Source: an uncultured Caldimonas sp. (GTDB lineage: Bacteria; Pseudomonadota; Gammaproteobacteria; Burkholderiales; Burkholderiaceae). From it: 64,000 bases of DNA. The notes beneath the pieces are model-generated. The model searched no databases. It saw nothing but the letters and a program-made list of their open reading frames with translations, and was not told where the DNA came from. A program made the position numbers and the translations under genes. This document shows, piece by piece, positions 38,391 through 47,057 of this stretch. The stretch is taken from contig NZ_CAMLJQ010000004.1 of the NCBI RefSeq assembly GCF_946480305.1, forward strand, positions 1 through 64,000, in the 5' to 3' direction. Position 1 is the stretch's first letter. Each line of letters starts with the position of its first letter.

Positions 38391-40817
38391 ATGACGACGC
38401 CACGACCCGCACCTTCCGCTGCCCCGGTGCCCGTGGGGAGCTGGCTCGCGCGCCGGCTCGGGCGGCGCATCGTCGCGTTGTTCCTCGGCCTGCTGCTGGT
38501 CGTACAAGGTTTCAGCTTCGTGGCCACGCGCCTGAGCATCGAGCGCAACGCACGCGCGACGATCGACGAAGAGTTGAAGATCGGCGAACGCGTGGTGCTG
38601 CGGCTGCTCGCGCAGAACGGCCAGAAGCTCAGCGACGGCGCACGACTGCTGGCGGCCGACTACGGCTTTCGCTCGGCGGTCAGCTCGAACGATGACCCGA
38701 CGATCGAGTCCGTGCTCGCCAACCACGGCGAGCGCATCGGCGCGAGCGTCACCTTGCTGCTCGACACGAACTTTGCGCTGCGCGTCAGCGGCTTCGAAGG
38801 TGGTGCCGCGCTGCTGCCGGCCGTGCGGCGTTTGTCCGGCCGGCAGGCCGAAGGGGCGACGCGCGCCGCGTCCGAAGTGGTCGCACTCGATGGCCGTGCC
38901 TACCAGCTGGTGATGGTGCCGGTGCGCGCACCGGTGGTGGTCGGCTGGGTCGCGATGGGTTTCCCGCTCGATGCGCAGCTGCTGCGCGACATGCGCGACG
39001 TGTCCGGCCTGCACCTTGCGCTGATGGTGCGCGGCAATGGCGGCGGCACCGCGTGGACGTTGGCCGACAGCACGCTCCCCGAGGAGGCGCAGCGCATGCC
39101 GGCGGAGCTGCCGGCTTCAGGCTCGCTGCGACTTGCCGAGCAGGAGTTCGGCGTGCGCGCCGTGGCGCTCGACCCCGCCGACGGCGGCAATGTGCGCATG
39201 ATGCTGGTGCGCTCCGTCGACGACGCGGTGGCGCCCTATCGCAACCTGCAGTGGGTGCTGGCCTTGCTCACGCTGGGCGGCGTGGTGGTGTTCGCGGTGG
39301 GCAGCGTCGTCACCGCGCGGCGCATCACCACGCCGGTGCGCGCACTGGTGCGTGCGGCGGAGCGGCTGGCTCACGGCGACTACCGCACCCCGGTGGAGGT
39401 GCACAGCGCCGACGAGATCGGTGAACTCGCACAGGCCTTCGACCGGATGCGCGAAAGCGTGGATGCACAGAAGCGGGAGATCGCGCGGCTGGCCTATTGG
39501 GACACCCTGACCGATCTGCCGAACCGGGTGCAGTTCCGCGACATGGTGCAACGCGCGATCGAGCAGGCTCAACCGCAAACGGCGATCGCGGTACTGCTGC
39601 TGGACCTCGATCGCTTCAAGCACGTGAACGACGTGCTCGGCTACGGCGTCGGCGACTCGGTGTTGCGTGAGGTGGCCCGGCGCCTGTGCAGTACCGGCGA
39701 CACGCGCGCCAACCGCGTGGCCCGGCTCGGCGGCGACGACTTTGCACTGCTGCTGCCCGAAACCACCGCGCTGCAGGCGCTTTCAGCCGCCGAACGCATC
39801 GCACGCACGTTCGAGGAATCGCTGATCGTCGACGGGCAGAGCGTCGACATGGGCGCGAGCATCGGCATCACGCTCTACCCTGAGCATGCGTCCGACGCAG
39901 ACGCGTTGCTCAGCCGGGCCGAGGTGGCGATGTACGCCGCCAAGCGCGCGGGCGTCGGCGTGATGCTGTACGACCACTCGGCCGATTCGAGCAGCGCTGA
40001 AACGCTGACCCTGCTGGGTGACTTGCGTCAGGCCGTGGAGCGCGGCGAGTTGCGGCTGTTCCTGCAACCCAAGGTGTTGCTCGAGAGCGGCAAGGTGGTG
40101 GGTGCCGAGGCCCTTGTGCGCTGGCAGCATCCGCAGCGCGGCATGGTGCCGCCGATGCAGTTCATCCCGTTCGCCGAGCAGACCGGTTTCATCCGCACCA
40201 TCACCGGCTGGGTGGTGCGCGAGAGCCTGCGCACGCTGAAGCAGCTGCACGCGCAGGGGCGGTTGCTGACGCTGTCGGTCAACCTCTCGACGCGGGACCT
40301 GATGGACCTGCAACTGCCCGCACGCTTCGCTGCGCTGATCGACGAATTCCGCGTCCCGGCGCGCTTCGTGTGCATAGAGATCACCGAGAGCGCGATCATG
40401 GACGATCCGCAACGCGCGCAGACGACGCTCGACTGCCTGAGCGCGCTGGGCTTCCCTCTGGCGATCGACGACTTCGGCACCGGCTATTCCTCGCTCGCTT
40501 ACCTCAAGCGGCTGCCGGTCGACGAGCTCAAGATCGATCGATCGTTCGTGATGCAGATGACGCGCGACAGCGACGACGCGAAGATCGTCCGCTCGACCAT
40601 CGACCTCGCGCACAACCTGGGCCTCGCCGTGGTGGCCGAAGGCGTCGAAAGCGGCTCCAGCTGGCGCATGCTGCGCAGCCTGGGGTGCGACCAGGCGCAG
40701 GGCTACCTGATCGGCCGGCCGATGCCAGCCGCCGAGTTCGCCGGCTGGGCACGCCAGTGGGAAGACGAGAGCGGGCCCGCCCTGCAGCAAGCGCCCTCCA
40801 CCTTCTTCGGCGATTGA
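38391..40817 (+). CDS. membrane GGDEF/EAL protein (c-di-GMP metabolism)
   Basis: An 808-residue sensor-effector: N-terminal membrane helix (about 25-48), periplasmic Cache-like sensor (about 50-280), second helix (about 285-305), HAMP (ARRITTPVRALVRAAERLAHGDY), GGDEF domain, EAL domain. The GGDEF signature reads GGDDF (447-451) and lacks an RxxD inhibitory site; the EAL domain keeps E573-A-L (GAEALVRW), DDFGTGYSS, KIDRSFV and AEGVES. It is therefore most likely a c-di-GMP phosphodiesterase whose cyclase domain is altered. The ATG at 38391 is chosen; a TTG overlapping the upstream stop would add five residues. Confidence 0.88.
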   Translation: MTTPRPAPSAAPVPVGSWLARRLGRRIVALFLGLLLVVQGFSFVATRLSIERNARATIDEELKIGERVVLRLLAQNGQKLSDGARLLAADYGFRSAVSSNDDPTIESVLANHGERIGASVTLLLDTNFALRVSGFEGGAALLPAVRRLSGRQAEGATRAASEVVALDGRAYQLVMVPVRAPVVVGWVAMGFPLDAQLLRDMRDVSGLHLALMVRGNGGGTAWTLADSTLPEEAQRMPAELPASGSLRLAEQEFGVRAVALDPADGGNVRMMLVRSVDDAVAPYRNLQWVLALLTLGGVVVFAVGSVVTARRITTPVRALVRAAERLAHGDYRTPVEVHSADEIGELAQAFDRMRESVDAQKREIARLAYWDTLTDLPNRVQFRDMVQRAIEQAQPQTAIAVLLLDLDRFKHVNDVLGYGVGDSVLREVARRLCSTGDTRANRVARLGGDDFALLLPETTALQALSAAERIARTFEESLIVDGQSVDMGASIGITLYPEHASDADALLSRAEVAMYAAKRAGVGVMLYDHSADSSSAETLTLLGDLRQAVERGELRLFLQPKVLLESGKVVGAEALVRWQHPQRGMVPPMQFIPFAEQTGFIRTITGWVVRESLRTLKQLHAQGRLLTLSVNLSTRDLMDLQLPARFAALIDEFRVPARFVCIEITESAIMDDPQRAQTTLDCLSALGFPLAIDDFGTGYSSLAYLKRLPVDELKIDRSFVMQMTRDSDDAKIVRSTIDLAHNLGLAVVAEGVESGSSWRMLRSLGCDQAQGYLIGRPMPAAEFAGWARQWEDESGPALQQAPSTFFGD

Positions 40818-40992
40818 GCGCCGTTCATGCGAGGCCGAACCCGGGCACACGCGGCTTCCGCCTGCGCATCACGTCGCCAACCGCCTGTGCTGGTGCGCAC
40901 GTGAGTTGACGAGGCGCGCGGGCAACGCCAGCGAAGGCGCTGCGTTCCCTCGCTCGTGCATTGCCTCGCTCGGTTGCGCATGGGGCGAGTGG

Positions 40993-41979
40993 TCAGGCCG
41001 CCCGAGCCTCGGGCAGGGCGTCGAGCGCCCGGGCCGCGCCGAGCAGGCCGGGGGCGGCGGCCTGCACCACGTAGACGGGGATGGCCGAGAGGTAGTCGCG
41101 GAAGCGTCCCTTGCTGTCGAAGCGCTCCCGGAACGGCGACTGCACGAAGGCATCACCGAGCTTGGGCACGATGCCGCCACCGATGAACAGGCCGCCGCGC
41201 GCGCCGAGCGTCAATGCCAGGTTGCCGGCGACGCAGCCGAGGAACCCGCAGAACAGCGCGAGAGCCTCGCGGCACTGCGGGTCGTCGCCGCAGATCGCCT
41301 GGCGCGCCACCTCGGCCGCCTCGAGCGGCCGCGGCGTGGCGCGGTCGAGCGCGCACACCGCCAGATAGAGATTCACCAGCCCCGGGCCCGAGACCGCCCG
41401 CTCGGCAGACACATGGCCGAAGCGCCCGCGCAGCTGGGCGATGACGGCCGCCTCGCGATCGTCGGCGGCAGGCAGGCTCACGTGCCCCCCTTCGCCGTTG
41501 AGCGGAATCGCGTCGTTGCCATCGAGCGTGGGCAGGAGCCCCGAAACCCCCAGCCCGGTGCCGGGCCCGATGAGCCCGCATGGCGCGCCGGCCACCGGCG
41601 CGCGGCCGCCCACCTGGCGCAGATCGTCCGGGCCGAGCAGCGGCAGCGACAGTGCGAGCGCCGTGAAGTCGTTGACGACGAGGAAACGGGCCACGCCGAG
41701 GTCGCGCTGGACCTCCGAGATCGAGAACGACCAGTGGTGGTTGGTCATCTGCACGCGGTCGCCGACCACGGGGTTGGCGATGCCGATCGCGCACCAGTGC
41801 GGGCTGGGCTTGCCGTGCTCCGCGAGGTAGCGCTTCATCGCGTCGAGCAGCGTCGGGAAGCCGGCGGCCGCGTAGGTGGCAAGGTCGGCCGGCACGGCGC
41901 CGGGCCGGTCCACCCAGGCGAAGCGGGCATTGGTGCCGCCGATGTCGCCCACCAGCCGCGGGTAGGTGTGTGAGTCCAT
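40993..41979 (-). CDS. glk: glucokinase
   Basis: A 328-residue ROK-unrelated, bacterial-type glucokinase (Glk family). It has the phosphate motif GDIGGTNARFAWVD at the start, FLVVNDFTALALSLP with the catalytic Asp, GPGTGLGVSGLLP, NGEGGHVSLP and GLFIGGGIVPKL. The ATG at 41979 gives MDSHTYPRLVGDIGG. It lies downstream of a maltoporin-like gene on the same strand, separated by a strong hairpin, suggesting that glucose or glucoside units entering through the porin are phosphorylated by this enzyme. Confidence 0.94.
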   Translation of the reverse strand: MDSHTYPRLVGDIGGTNARFAWVDRPGAVPADLATYAAAGFPTLLDAMKRYLAEHGKPSPHWCAIGIANPVVGDRVQMTNHHWSFSISEVQRDLGVARFLVVNDFTALALSLPLLGPDDLRQVGGRAPVAGAPCGLIGPGTGLGVSGLLPTLDGNDAIPLNGEGGHVSLPAADDREAAVIAQLRGRFGHVSAERAVSGPGLVNLYLAVCALDRATPRPLEAAEVARQAICGDDPQCREALALFCGFLGCVAGNLALTLGARGGLFIGGGIVPKLGDAFVQSPFRERFDSKGRFRDYLSAIPVYVVQAAAPGLLGAARALDALPEARAA

Positions 41980-42057
41980 GGTCGAAAGATCGTCAAATGG
42001 GCGGGTCGCCGCAACCCCATGCGAGGAGCAGGGACTGCGCACAGGCCCGCCCGAGGG

Positions 42058-42123
42058 CATGAAGTCGAGCCGGCTGGAGGGCCGGTCCGCGATGGACCGC
42101 CCTCAGCGCAGGCAGACTTCATG
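42058..42123 (-). promoter_or_regulatory. intercistronic stem-loop between lamB-like gene and glk
   Basis: A perfect 9-bp outer stem (CATGAAGTC at 42058-42066 with GACTTCATG at 42115-42123) encloses an imperfect inner stem (42077-42088 with 42094-42104: GAGGGCCGGTCC/GGACCGCCCTC). There is no T-run. It starts 28 bases after the porin stop. Likely roles are transcript stabilisation for the porin message or partial termination to lower glk expression. Confidence 0.55.
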
Positions 42124-42150
42124 CCCGCCGTGCACGGCACGCCGGCCGGT

Positions 42151-43353
42151 TTACCACCAGATCTCGACCTGGGCGCCGTAGCTCGTGCCCTTGGTGCGGC
42201 CGTCGCCGATCCCGGTGACACCGCCGAGGCCCGCCGCGGCATTGGCGGCGTCGTTCCACTTCGCGGTCGTCACGTACAGGCGCAGCTCGGGCCGCGCCCA
42301 GAAGCCGGAACCGGTCGACAACGTGGGCGCGAGCGTGAACTTCGTGAGCTTCTGCGTGTCGCCCCCATCCGGCTTCTTCTGCGAATAACCGAGTTCGGAC
42401 ACCAGCTTGAAGTGCTTGGTGAACGCATACGACGCGCGACCGCCGACCGAGATGCTGTTGCTCTTGTTGCCGCCGTCGTCGCGGTCCTGCTGCCACAGCG
42501 CCATGGCCTGCCCGCCGAAGCGGCCGACCTGCCACGTGAACCCGTCGACGATGCGCCAGCCCTTGGTGCTGGAGCCCGCCCCCAGGTTGCCGAAGCCGGT
42601 GTTCAGGCCGGCCGAGCCTTGTGCGTACTGCACCCACAGGTTGTTGTTGCCGCCCAGCCCGAACAGGTTGTCCTGCGTGTGCTGCACGGTGAGCGCCACG
42701 CCGTTCTTGCCGCCGGTGTAGGTGCCATCGGTCAGCGTGCCGACGAAGCGCAGCTTCCCGCCGGGGTTGGCCGCCACATCGTAGAACTCGGCGCTCAGGC
42801 GATTGCCGGGCTGGTTGCCGGCGGTATCGTCGTCGCCGTCGTCATCGCGGAAGTAGGCGACGGCGAACTTGCCGGGCCCCATGCCGATGTCCTTCACGCC
42901 GGCGCCGACGCCGTCCTGCTGCGTGAAGAAGGTGTCGACGATGTGCACGTCGGCGCGGGCGTAGTAGCGCTTGCCGATCCAGAACTTGGCCTCGGGGGCG
43001 ACGTCGAAGCCCGTCCCTTCGACGAACATTTCCGCCAGGCCGAGCTTGGCATCGTTGCTGTCGGTGCCACCGTTCCACAGGTTGGGCGTGAACTGCACCT
43101 TGGTCTCGACCCCCTCCAGGTTGAATTTCTCGCTGAAGAAGAATTCGCCGTAGAAGTCGCACTCGTTGCCGAGCCGGTACTTCAGGCCGGGGCCCTGCAG
43201 GCCATAGCAGGCGCGGGCTGCATCCTTCTTGGTGGCGCCGGGGCCGGCGCGGAAGTAGCCGTTGCTCTCCAGCGCAAAGGCCGAACCGCAGGTCAGTGCG
43301 CTGGCCACCGCGACGGTGCTCAGTGCGGCGACTGGACGTAGACGTTCAAACAT
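42151..43353 (-). CDS. lamB: maltoporin-like outer-membrane sugar porin (LamB family)
   Basis: A 400-residue beta-barrel porin. The signal peptide ends near CGSAFA-LES; the mature start is LESNGYFRAGPGATKK, close to the LamB pattern. Family blocks YRLGNECDFYGEFFF, FWIGKRYYARADVHIVDTFF and the C-terminal AQVEIWW with terminal tryptophan for BAM assembly are seen. Length is near the E. coli protein (421 mature). It serves passage of maltodextrins or other oligosaccharides. A promoter is predicted 95 bases upstream. Other mal genes are not in the window. Confidence 0.92.
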   Translation of the reverse strand: MFERLRPVAALSTVAVASALTCGSAFALESNGYFRAGPGATKKDAARACYGLQGPGLKYRLGNECDFYGEFFFSEKFNLEGVETKVQFTPNLWNGGTDSNDAKLGLAEMFVEGTGFDVAPEAKFWIGKRYYARADVHIVDTFFTQQDGVGAGVKDIGMGPGKFAVAYFRDDDGDDDTAGNQPGNRLSAEFYDVAANPGGKLRFVGTLTDGTYTGGKNGVALTVQHTQDNLFGLGGNNNLWVQYAQGSAGLNTGFGNLGAGSSTKGWRIVDGFTWQVGRFGGQAMALWQQDRDDGGNKSNSISVGGRASYAFTKHFKLVSELGYSQKKPDGGDTQKLTKFTLAPTLSTGSGFWARPELRLYVTTAKWNDAANAAAGLGGVTGIGDGRTKGTSYGAQVEIWW

Positions 43354-43447
43354 TGTTAAGACTCCTCATCGTTCTCGGTTGAATCTTCCGGAGTGGCTGC
43401 GCTGCTTCGCAGGCTCCGGGGCGGATTCTTTAAGGAGTCGTTAAACA

Positions 43448-43475
43448 ATTAACTTAGTATTAATCCGAGTGTCAA
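43448..43475 (-). promoter_or_regulatory. predicted sigma-70 promoter of the lamB-like gene
   Basis: On the minus strand, TTGACA (43475-43470), a 16-base spacer and GTTAAT (43453-43448) lie in a markedly AT-rich island, rare in this window. An imperfect palindrome GTTAA-N4-TTAAC covers the -10 and could be an operator. The leader to the ATG at 43353 would be roughly 85-90 bases. The rest of the 43354-43702 gap holds the ssb terminator and no gene. Confidence 0.6.
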
Positions 43476-43612
43476 ACAAATGCCACAAATGAAACAAACC
43501 CAGGGGTCGCCCGCATGGACAGACCTGTACCTACAGTGGCAACACGCGCGTGCGGTACGCGCGCGAGGGCATGGAAAAGGGTCGGCTGCCCCGCCATCTC
43601 GCGAAGGACGTG

Positions 43613-43644
43613 AAAAAGGGCGAGACGCTCGTCGCGCTCGCCCT
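43613..43644 (-). terminator. ssb terminator
   Basis: On the minus strand AGGGCGAG pairs with CTCGCCCT (8 bp, with more G/C pairing inside the loop), followed by TTTTTC. It lies about 60 bases after the ssb stop. Confidence 0.82.
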
Positions 43645-43702
43645 CTTGGCTTTGACGCTGACCGCGGCCGCAAGCCGCGAGTCGCATCAGGGAAGATTCC
43701 GC

Positions 43703-44209
43703 TCAGAACGGAATGTCGTCGTCCATGTCGTCGAAGCCGGTCGACGCCTTGGGCGCGGGCTTCGGTGCAGAACGGGGTGCGGGCGCCGACCGCTCGCTGC
43801 GGCCCCCGCCGCCTTCGCCGCTGTCGCGGCTGTAGCCACCACCACCGCCGCCGCCCATGTCGTCACCGCCGCCATCGCGGCCGCCGAGCATCTGCATCTG
43901 GTCGGCAATGATCTCGGTGGTGTACTTGTCGACGCCGTCCTTGTCCTGCCACTTGCGCGTCTTGAGGCGGCCCTCGACGTAGACCGGGCGGCCCTTCTTC
44001 AGGTATTCGCCGGCGATCTCGGCCAGGCGGTCGTAGAACACCACGCGGTGCCACTCGGTTTCTTCCATGCGCTCGCCGGAGTTCTTGTCCTTCCAGTTGC
44101 GCGAGGTGGCGATGGTCACGTTGCAGATGGCGGCGCCGTTGGGGGTGTAGCGCACCTCCGGGTCGCGGCCGAGATTGCCGATCAGAATGACTTTGTTGAT
44201 AGAGGCCAT
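43703..44209 (-). CDS. ssb: single-stranded DNA-binding protein
   Basis: A 168-residue SSB. It has an N-terminal OB fold ([36 protein letters not shown]..), a Gly-rich flexible linker (about 115-150) and the acidic tip DDMDDDIPF that recruits repair and replication proteins. Length matches E. coli SSB (178). The ATG at 44209 is the canonical start; an upstream one would add ten residues. It is divergent from the ClC gene. Confidence 0.96.
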   Translation of the reverse strand: MASINKVILIGNLGRDPEVRYTPNGAAICNVTIATSRNWKDKNSGERMEETEWHRVVFYDRLAEIAGEYLKKGRPVYVEGRLKTRKWQDKDGVDKYTTEIIADQMQMLGGRDGGGDDMGGGGGGGYSRDSGEGGGGRSERSAPAPRSAPKPAPKASTGFDDMDDDIPF

Positions 44210-44320
44210 GGTGGTCGGCTCCTGGTGTCGTTCGTTCAAAAAGGGGATCGGCCATTATCTCCCATGCACCTGCCGTCCCCCGGCCCGGACCTTGCATGCC
44301 ACTGCGTGCAGAGAAGACAC

Positions 44321-45694
44321 ATGAGACAGCAAGAGCCCGACTTCCTCCAGAACCTGCGCAGCGAACTGGCCGACTGGCGCCCCTGGCTCGACCGCGCGGT
44401 CGTGCTCGCCTATGCCGCGGCCGCCGGTCTGTTCGTCGTCGGTTTCACCCTGCTGACCGAAGCCGCGCTGCGGCAGTTCAAGCAGTTGCATGCATGGCAG
44501 CCTTGGATGGTGTTCGTCTGGACCCCCGTCTGCGTGGTCGGGCTGGTGTGGATCACGCAGCGCTTCTTCCCCGGTGCGGCCGGCTCCGGCATCCCGCAGG
44601 TGATGGCCGCGCTGGACCCGGCCACGCCGCCTCAGCAGCGCGGGCTGTTCGTCTCGCTGCGGCTGGCCTGCGCCAAGATCGCGTTGACGGCCGGCGGCAT
44701 GGCAGCCGGCCTGTCGATCGGCCGTGAAGGCCCGTCGGTGCAGGCGGCCGCGGGCGTGATGCTGCACGCGCGGCGCTGGCTGTCGCCCCGTTCGGGCGTC
44801 GGCGACCACGGCCTGCTGGTGGCGGGCGGCGCTGCGGGCATTGCCGCCGCCTTCAACGCACCGCTCGCGGGCGTCGTGTTCGCGATCGAGCAGCTGTCAC
44901 GCAGCATGGGTTCGCGCAGCAGCGGCCTCATCATCGCGGCCATCGTGCTGGCCGGCTTGATGGCCGTGTCGGTGCTCGGCAACTTCACGTACTTCGGCGT
45001 CATCCGCGTGCCCAACCTGGAGTGGAGCCTGCTCGGCCCGGGCCTGCTGGTCGCGCTGACCTGCGGCCTGCTCGGCGGGTTGCTGGCGCGGCTGCTGGTG
45101 GCCTCGATCGCTGGCCTGCCCGACCGCGTCAGCGCCTACCGCCGCCGGCGCCCGCTGCGCTTCGCCGCCGGTTGCGGCTTCGTCGTTGCGCTGATCGGCT
45201 GGGTGGCCGACGGCACCACCTTCGGCGGCGGCGACGAGCACACCCGCCGCATGCTGGCCGGCGACCCGAGCCTGCCCGAGTTCTACGTGCTGCTGAAGTT
45301 CCTGGCCACCTGGGTGTCGAGCTGGTCGGGCGTGCCGGGCGGCGTGTTCGCGCCGTCGCTGTCGATCGGCGGCGGGCTGGGCAACGACGTGGCGGTGTGG
45401 ACCGGCCACGCCGAGCATGCGCCGGCCCTCATCGCGATGGGCATGGCCGGCTTTCTGGCGGCGGCCACGCAGGCGCCGCTGACGGCCTTCATCATCGTGA
45501 TGGAGATGGTCGACGGCCACGCGATGGTGCTGAGCCTGATGACCGTGGCCATGTTGAGCAGCCTTGTCTCGCGCCTGCTGAGCCGGCCGCTCTACAGCGC
45601 GATGGCCGAGCTGCAGATGCAGCGTCTCGCCCCGGCTGCACACGTGCCGTCTCAGGCCGAGGTGGCGTCGGCCGCCTCCACGGCCACGCGCTGA
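44321..45694 (+). CDS. ClC-family chloride channel/antiporter
   Basis: A 457-residue ClC membrane protein. The selectivity-filter motifs are GSGIPQV (88-94), GREGPSV (134-140, gating Glu 136) and GGVFAPSLSIGGG. Aligned without gaps from the gating glutamate, the position of the internal proton glutamate of E. coli ClC (E203) is Gln191 here (FAIEQLSRS), which argues against normal 2 Cl-/H+ exchange. The ATG at 44321 starts MRQQEPDFLQN; longer upstream reading is not conserved-looking and would overlap ssb. Its 3' end overlaps the convergent MFS gene by 43 bases. Confidence 0.92.
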   Translation: MRQQEPDFLQNLRSELADWRPWLDRAVVLAYAAAAGLFVVGFTLLTEAALRQFKQLHAWQPWMVFVWTPVCVVGLVWITQRFFPGAAGSGIPQVMAALDPATPPQQRGLFVSLRLACAKIALTAGGMAAGLSIGREGPSVQAAAGVMLHARRWLSPRSGVGDHGLLVAGGAAGIAAAFNAPLAGVVFAIEQLSRSMGSRSSGLIIAAIVLAGLMAVSVLGNFTYFGVIRVPNLEWSLLGPGLLVALTCGLLGGLLARLLVASIAGLPDRVSAYRRRRPLRFAAGCGFVVALIGWVADGTTFGGGDEHTRRMLAGDPSLPEFYVLLKFLATWVSSWSGVPGGVFAPSLSIGGGLGNDVAVWTGHAEHAPALIAMGMAGFLAAATQAPLTAFIIVMEMVDGHAMVLSLMTVAMLSSLVSRLLSRPLYSAMAELQMQRLAPAAHVPSQAEVASAASTATR

Positions 45695-46875
45695 CGCACC
45701 GGCGGGCGCATCGGCCACGCCAGCACCAGCCACACCATGGCGAGCACTGCGCACACCTTGAACACGCCGTCATAGCCCCAGACGGCGGCCACCTGCCCGC
45801 CGATCAGGCCGCCCGCGAACAGGCCGAGCGACTGGCAGGTGTTGAACACGCCGAGCGACAGCCCCTTGGCGGCCGGCGGCGCCACGCGTGACACGAGCGA
45901 CGGCAGCGTCGCCTCGAGCAGATTGAAGCCAACGAAAAAGCACGCCAGCAACGCGATCAGCGCCACCGGGTCGGTGTAGCCCCAGGCGAGCGCCACCTGC
46001 ACCACCGCAAGCAGGCCGATGGCCGCCAGGAACACGAAGCGAACGCGCTGGCGCCGCTCGCCCCAGAACATCGCCGGCAGCATCACCACCAGCGAGGCGA
46101 GCACCACGCCCACGTACACCCAGCCATGGTGCTGCACCGGCAGCCCCGCATGCTCGACCAGCGCGATCGGCACGACGACGAACATCGCCATCTGCACCGC
46201 ATGCAGCAGGAACACCCCGCCGCTCAACCGCGCCAGCTCGGCATGCAGCAGCACCTGGCGCCACGTGGCGTCCGGCCCCGAGCGCGGCACCGAGGGCACG
46301 TCCGGCACGAGCCGCATGACGACAAAGCACCCCGCCAACGCGAGCGCCCCGGTCATCGCGAACAGCCCGCCCATGCCGATCAGCGTGTAGAGCCACGGCG
46401 CCAGCGTCAGCGACAACGCGAAGCTCAGGCTGATCGAGCCGCCCACCATCGCCATCGCCTTGGTGCGCACCTCGTCGCGCGTGCTGTCGGCGATCAAGGC
46501 CGTGATGGCCGCCGAGATGGCGCCCGCGCCCTGCAGCGCGCGGCCGATCGTCACCACCAGCAGGCTGTCGGCGAGCGCCGCCACGAACGAGCCGAGCGCA
46601 AACACCAGCAGCCCCGCCACGATGACCGGCTTGCGGCCATAACGGTCGGAGGCCCAGCCGAACGGGATCTGCAGCACCGCCTGCGTCAGCCCATAGATGC
46701 CGATCGCCAGGCCCACCAGCCCGAGCTGCTCGCCGCCCGCGAGCGAGCGCGCATGCAGCGAGAACACCGGCAGGATCAGGAACAGGCCCAGCATGCGCAG
46801 CGCGAACAGGCCCGCCAGCCAGCCGCTCGCGCGGCGCTCGGCAGGGGTCATGCGCAGGGGGGACGAAACACTCAT
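45652..46875 (-). CDS. MFS transporter (YajR-like)
   Basis: A 407-residue, 12-helix major facilitator protein. Signature motif A is GWASDRYGRKPVIVAGL (loop 2-3), and GRALQGAGAISAA (motif C-like antiporter region) follows. It matches the YajR-type drug/proton antiporters but lacks the C-terminal ferredoxin-like YAM domain of E. coli YajR (454 aa). It starts with ATG at 46875. Tail-to-tail overlap with the ClC gene leaves no room for a terminator between them. The substrate is unknown. Confidence 0.9.
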   Translation of the reverse strand: MSVSSPLRMTPAERRASGWLAGLFALRMLGLFLILPVFSLHARSLAGGEQLGLVGLAIGIYGLTQAVLQIPFGWASDRYGRKPVIVAGLLVFALGSFVAALADSLLVVTIGRALQGAGAISAAITALIADSTRDEVRTKAMAMVGGSISLSFALSLTLAPWLYTLIGMGGLFAMTGALALAGCFVVMRLVPDVPSVPRSGPDATWRQVLLHAELARLSGGVFLLHAVQMAMFVVVPIALVEHAGLPVQHHGWVYVGVVLASLVVMLPAMFWGERRQRVRFVFLAAIGLLAVVQVALAWGYTDPVALIALLACFFVGFNLLEATLPSLVSRVAPPAAKGLSLGVFNTCQSLGLFAGGLIGGQVAAVWGYDGVFKVCAVLAMVWLVLAWPMRPPVRQRVAVEAADATSA

Positions 46876-47057
46876 CGGGGTCGATCGGGCAAACGGCTAT
46901 TGTCGCCGAGCCCTCTGGCGGGGACGCTGTCGCGCCCTTCAAGGCTTGATGGATCTCAAGGTCGTTCGCCCTTCGTCCGCCGGGCGCACCGGGCACCGCG
47001 CGGTAGGATGCGAGCTTCGCGCGCGAGCGCCCGCTCGCCATTGCGCCCGCGTCCCCC

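Noticed and set aside
43550..44320. N-terminal extension of the ClC protein
   Set aside because: The frame is open upstream, but it covers the ssb terminator and ssb antisense and gives no ClC-like sequence before MRQQEPDF.
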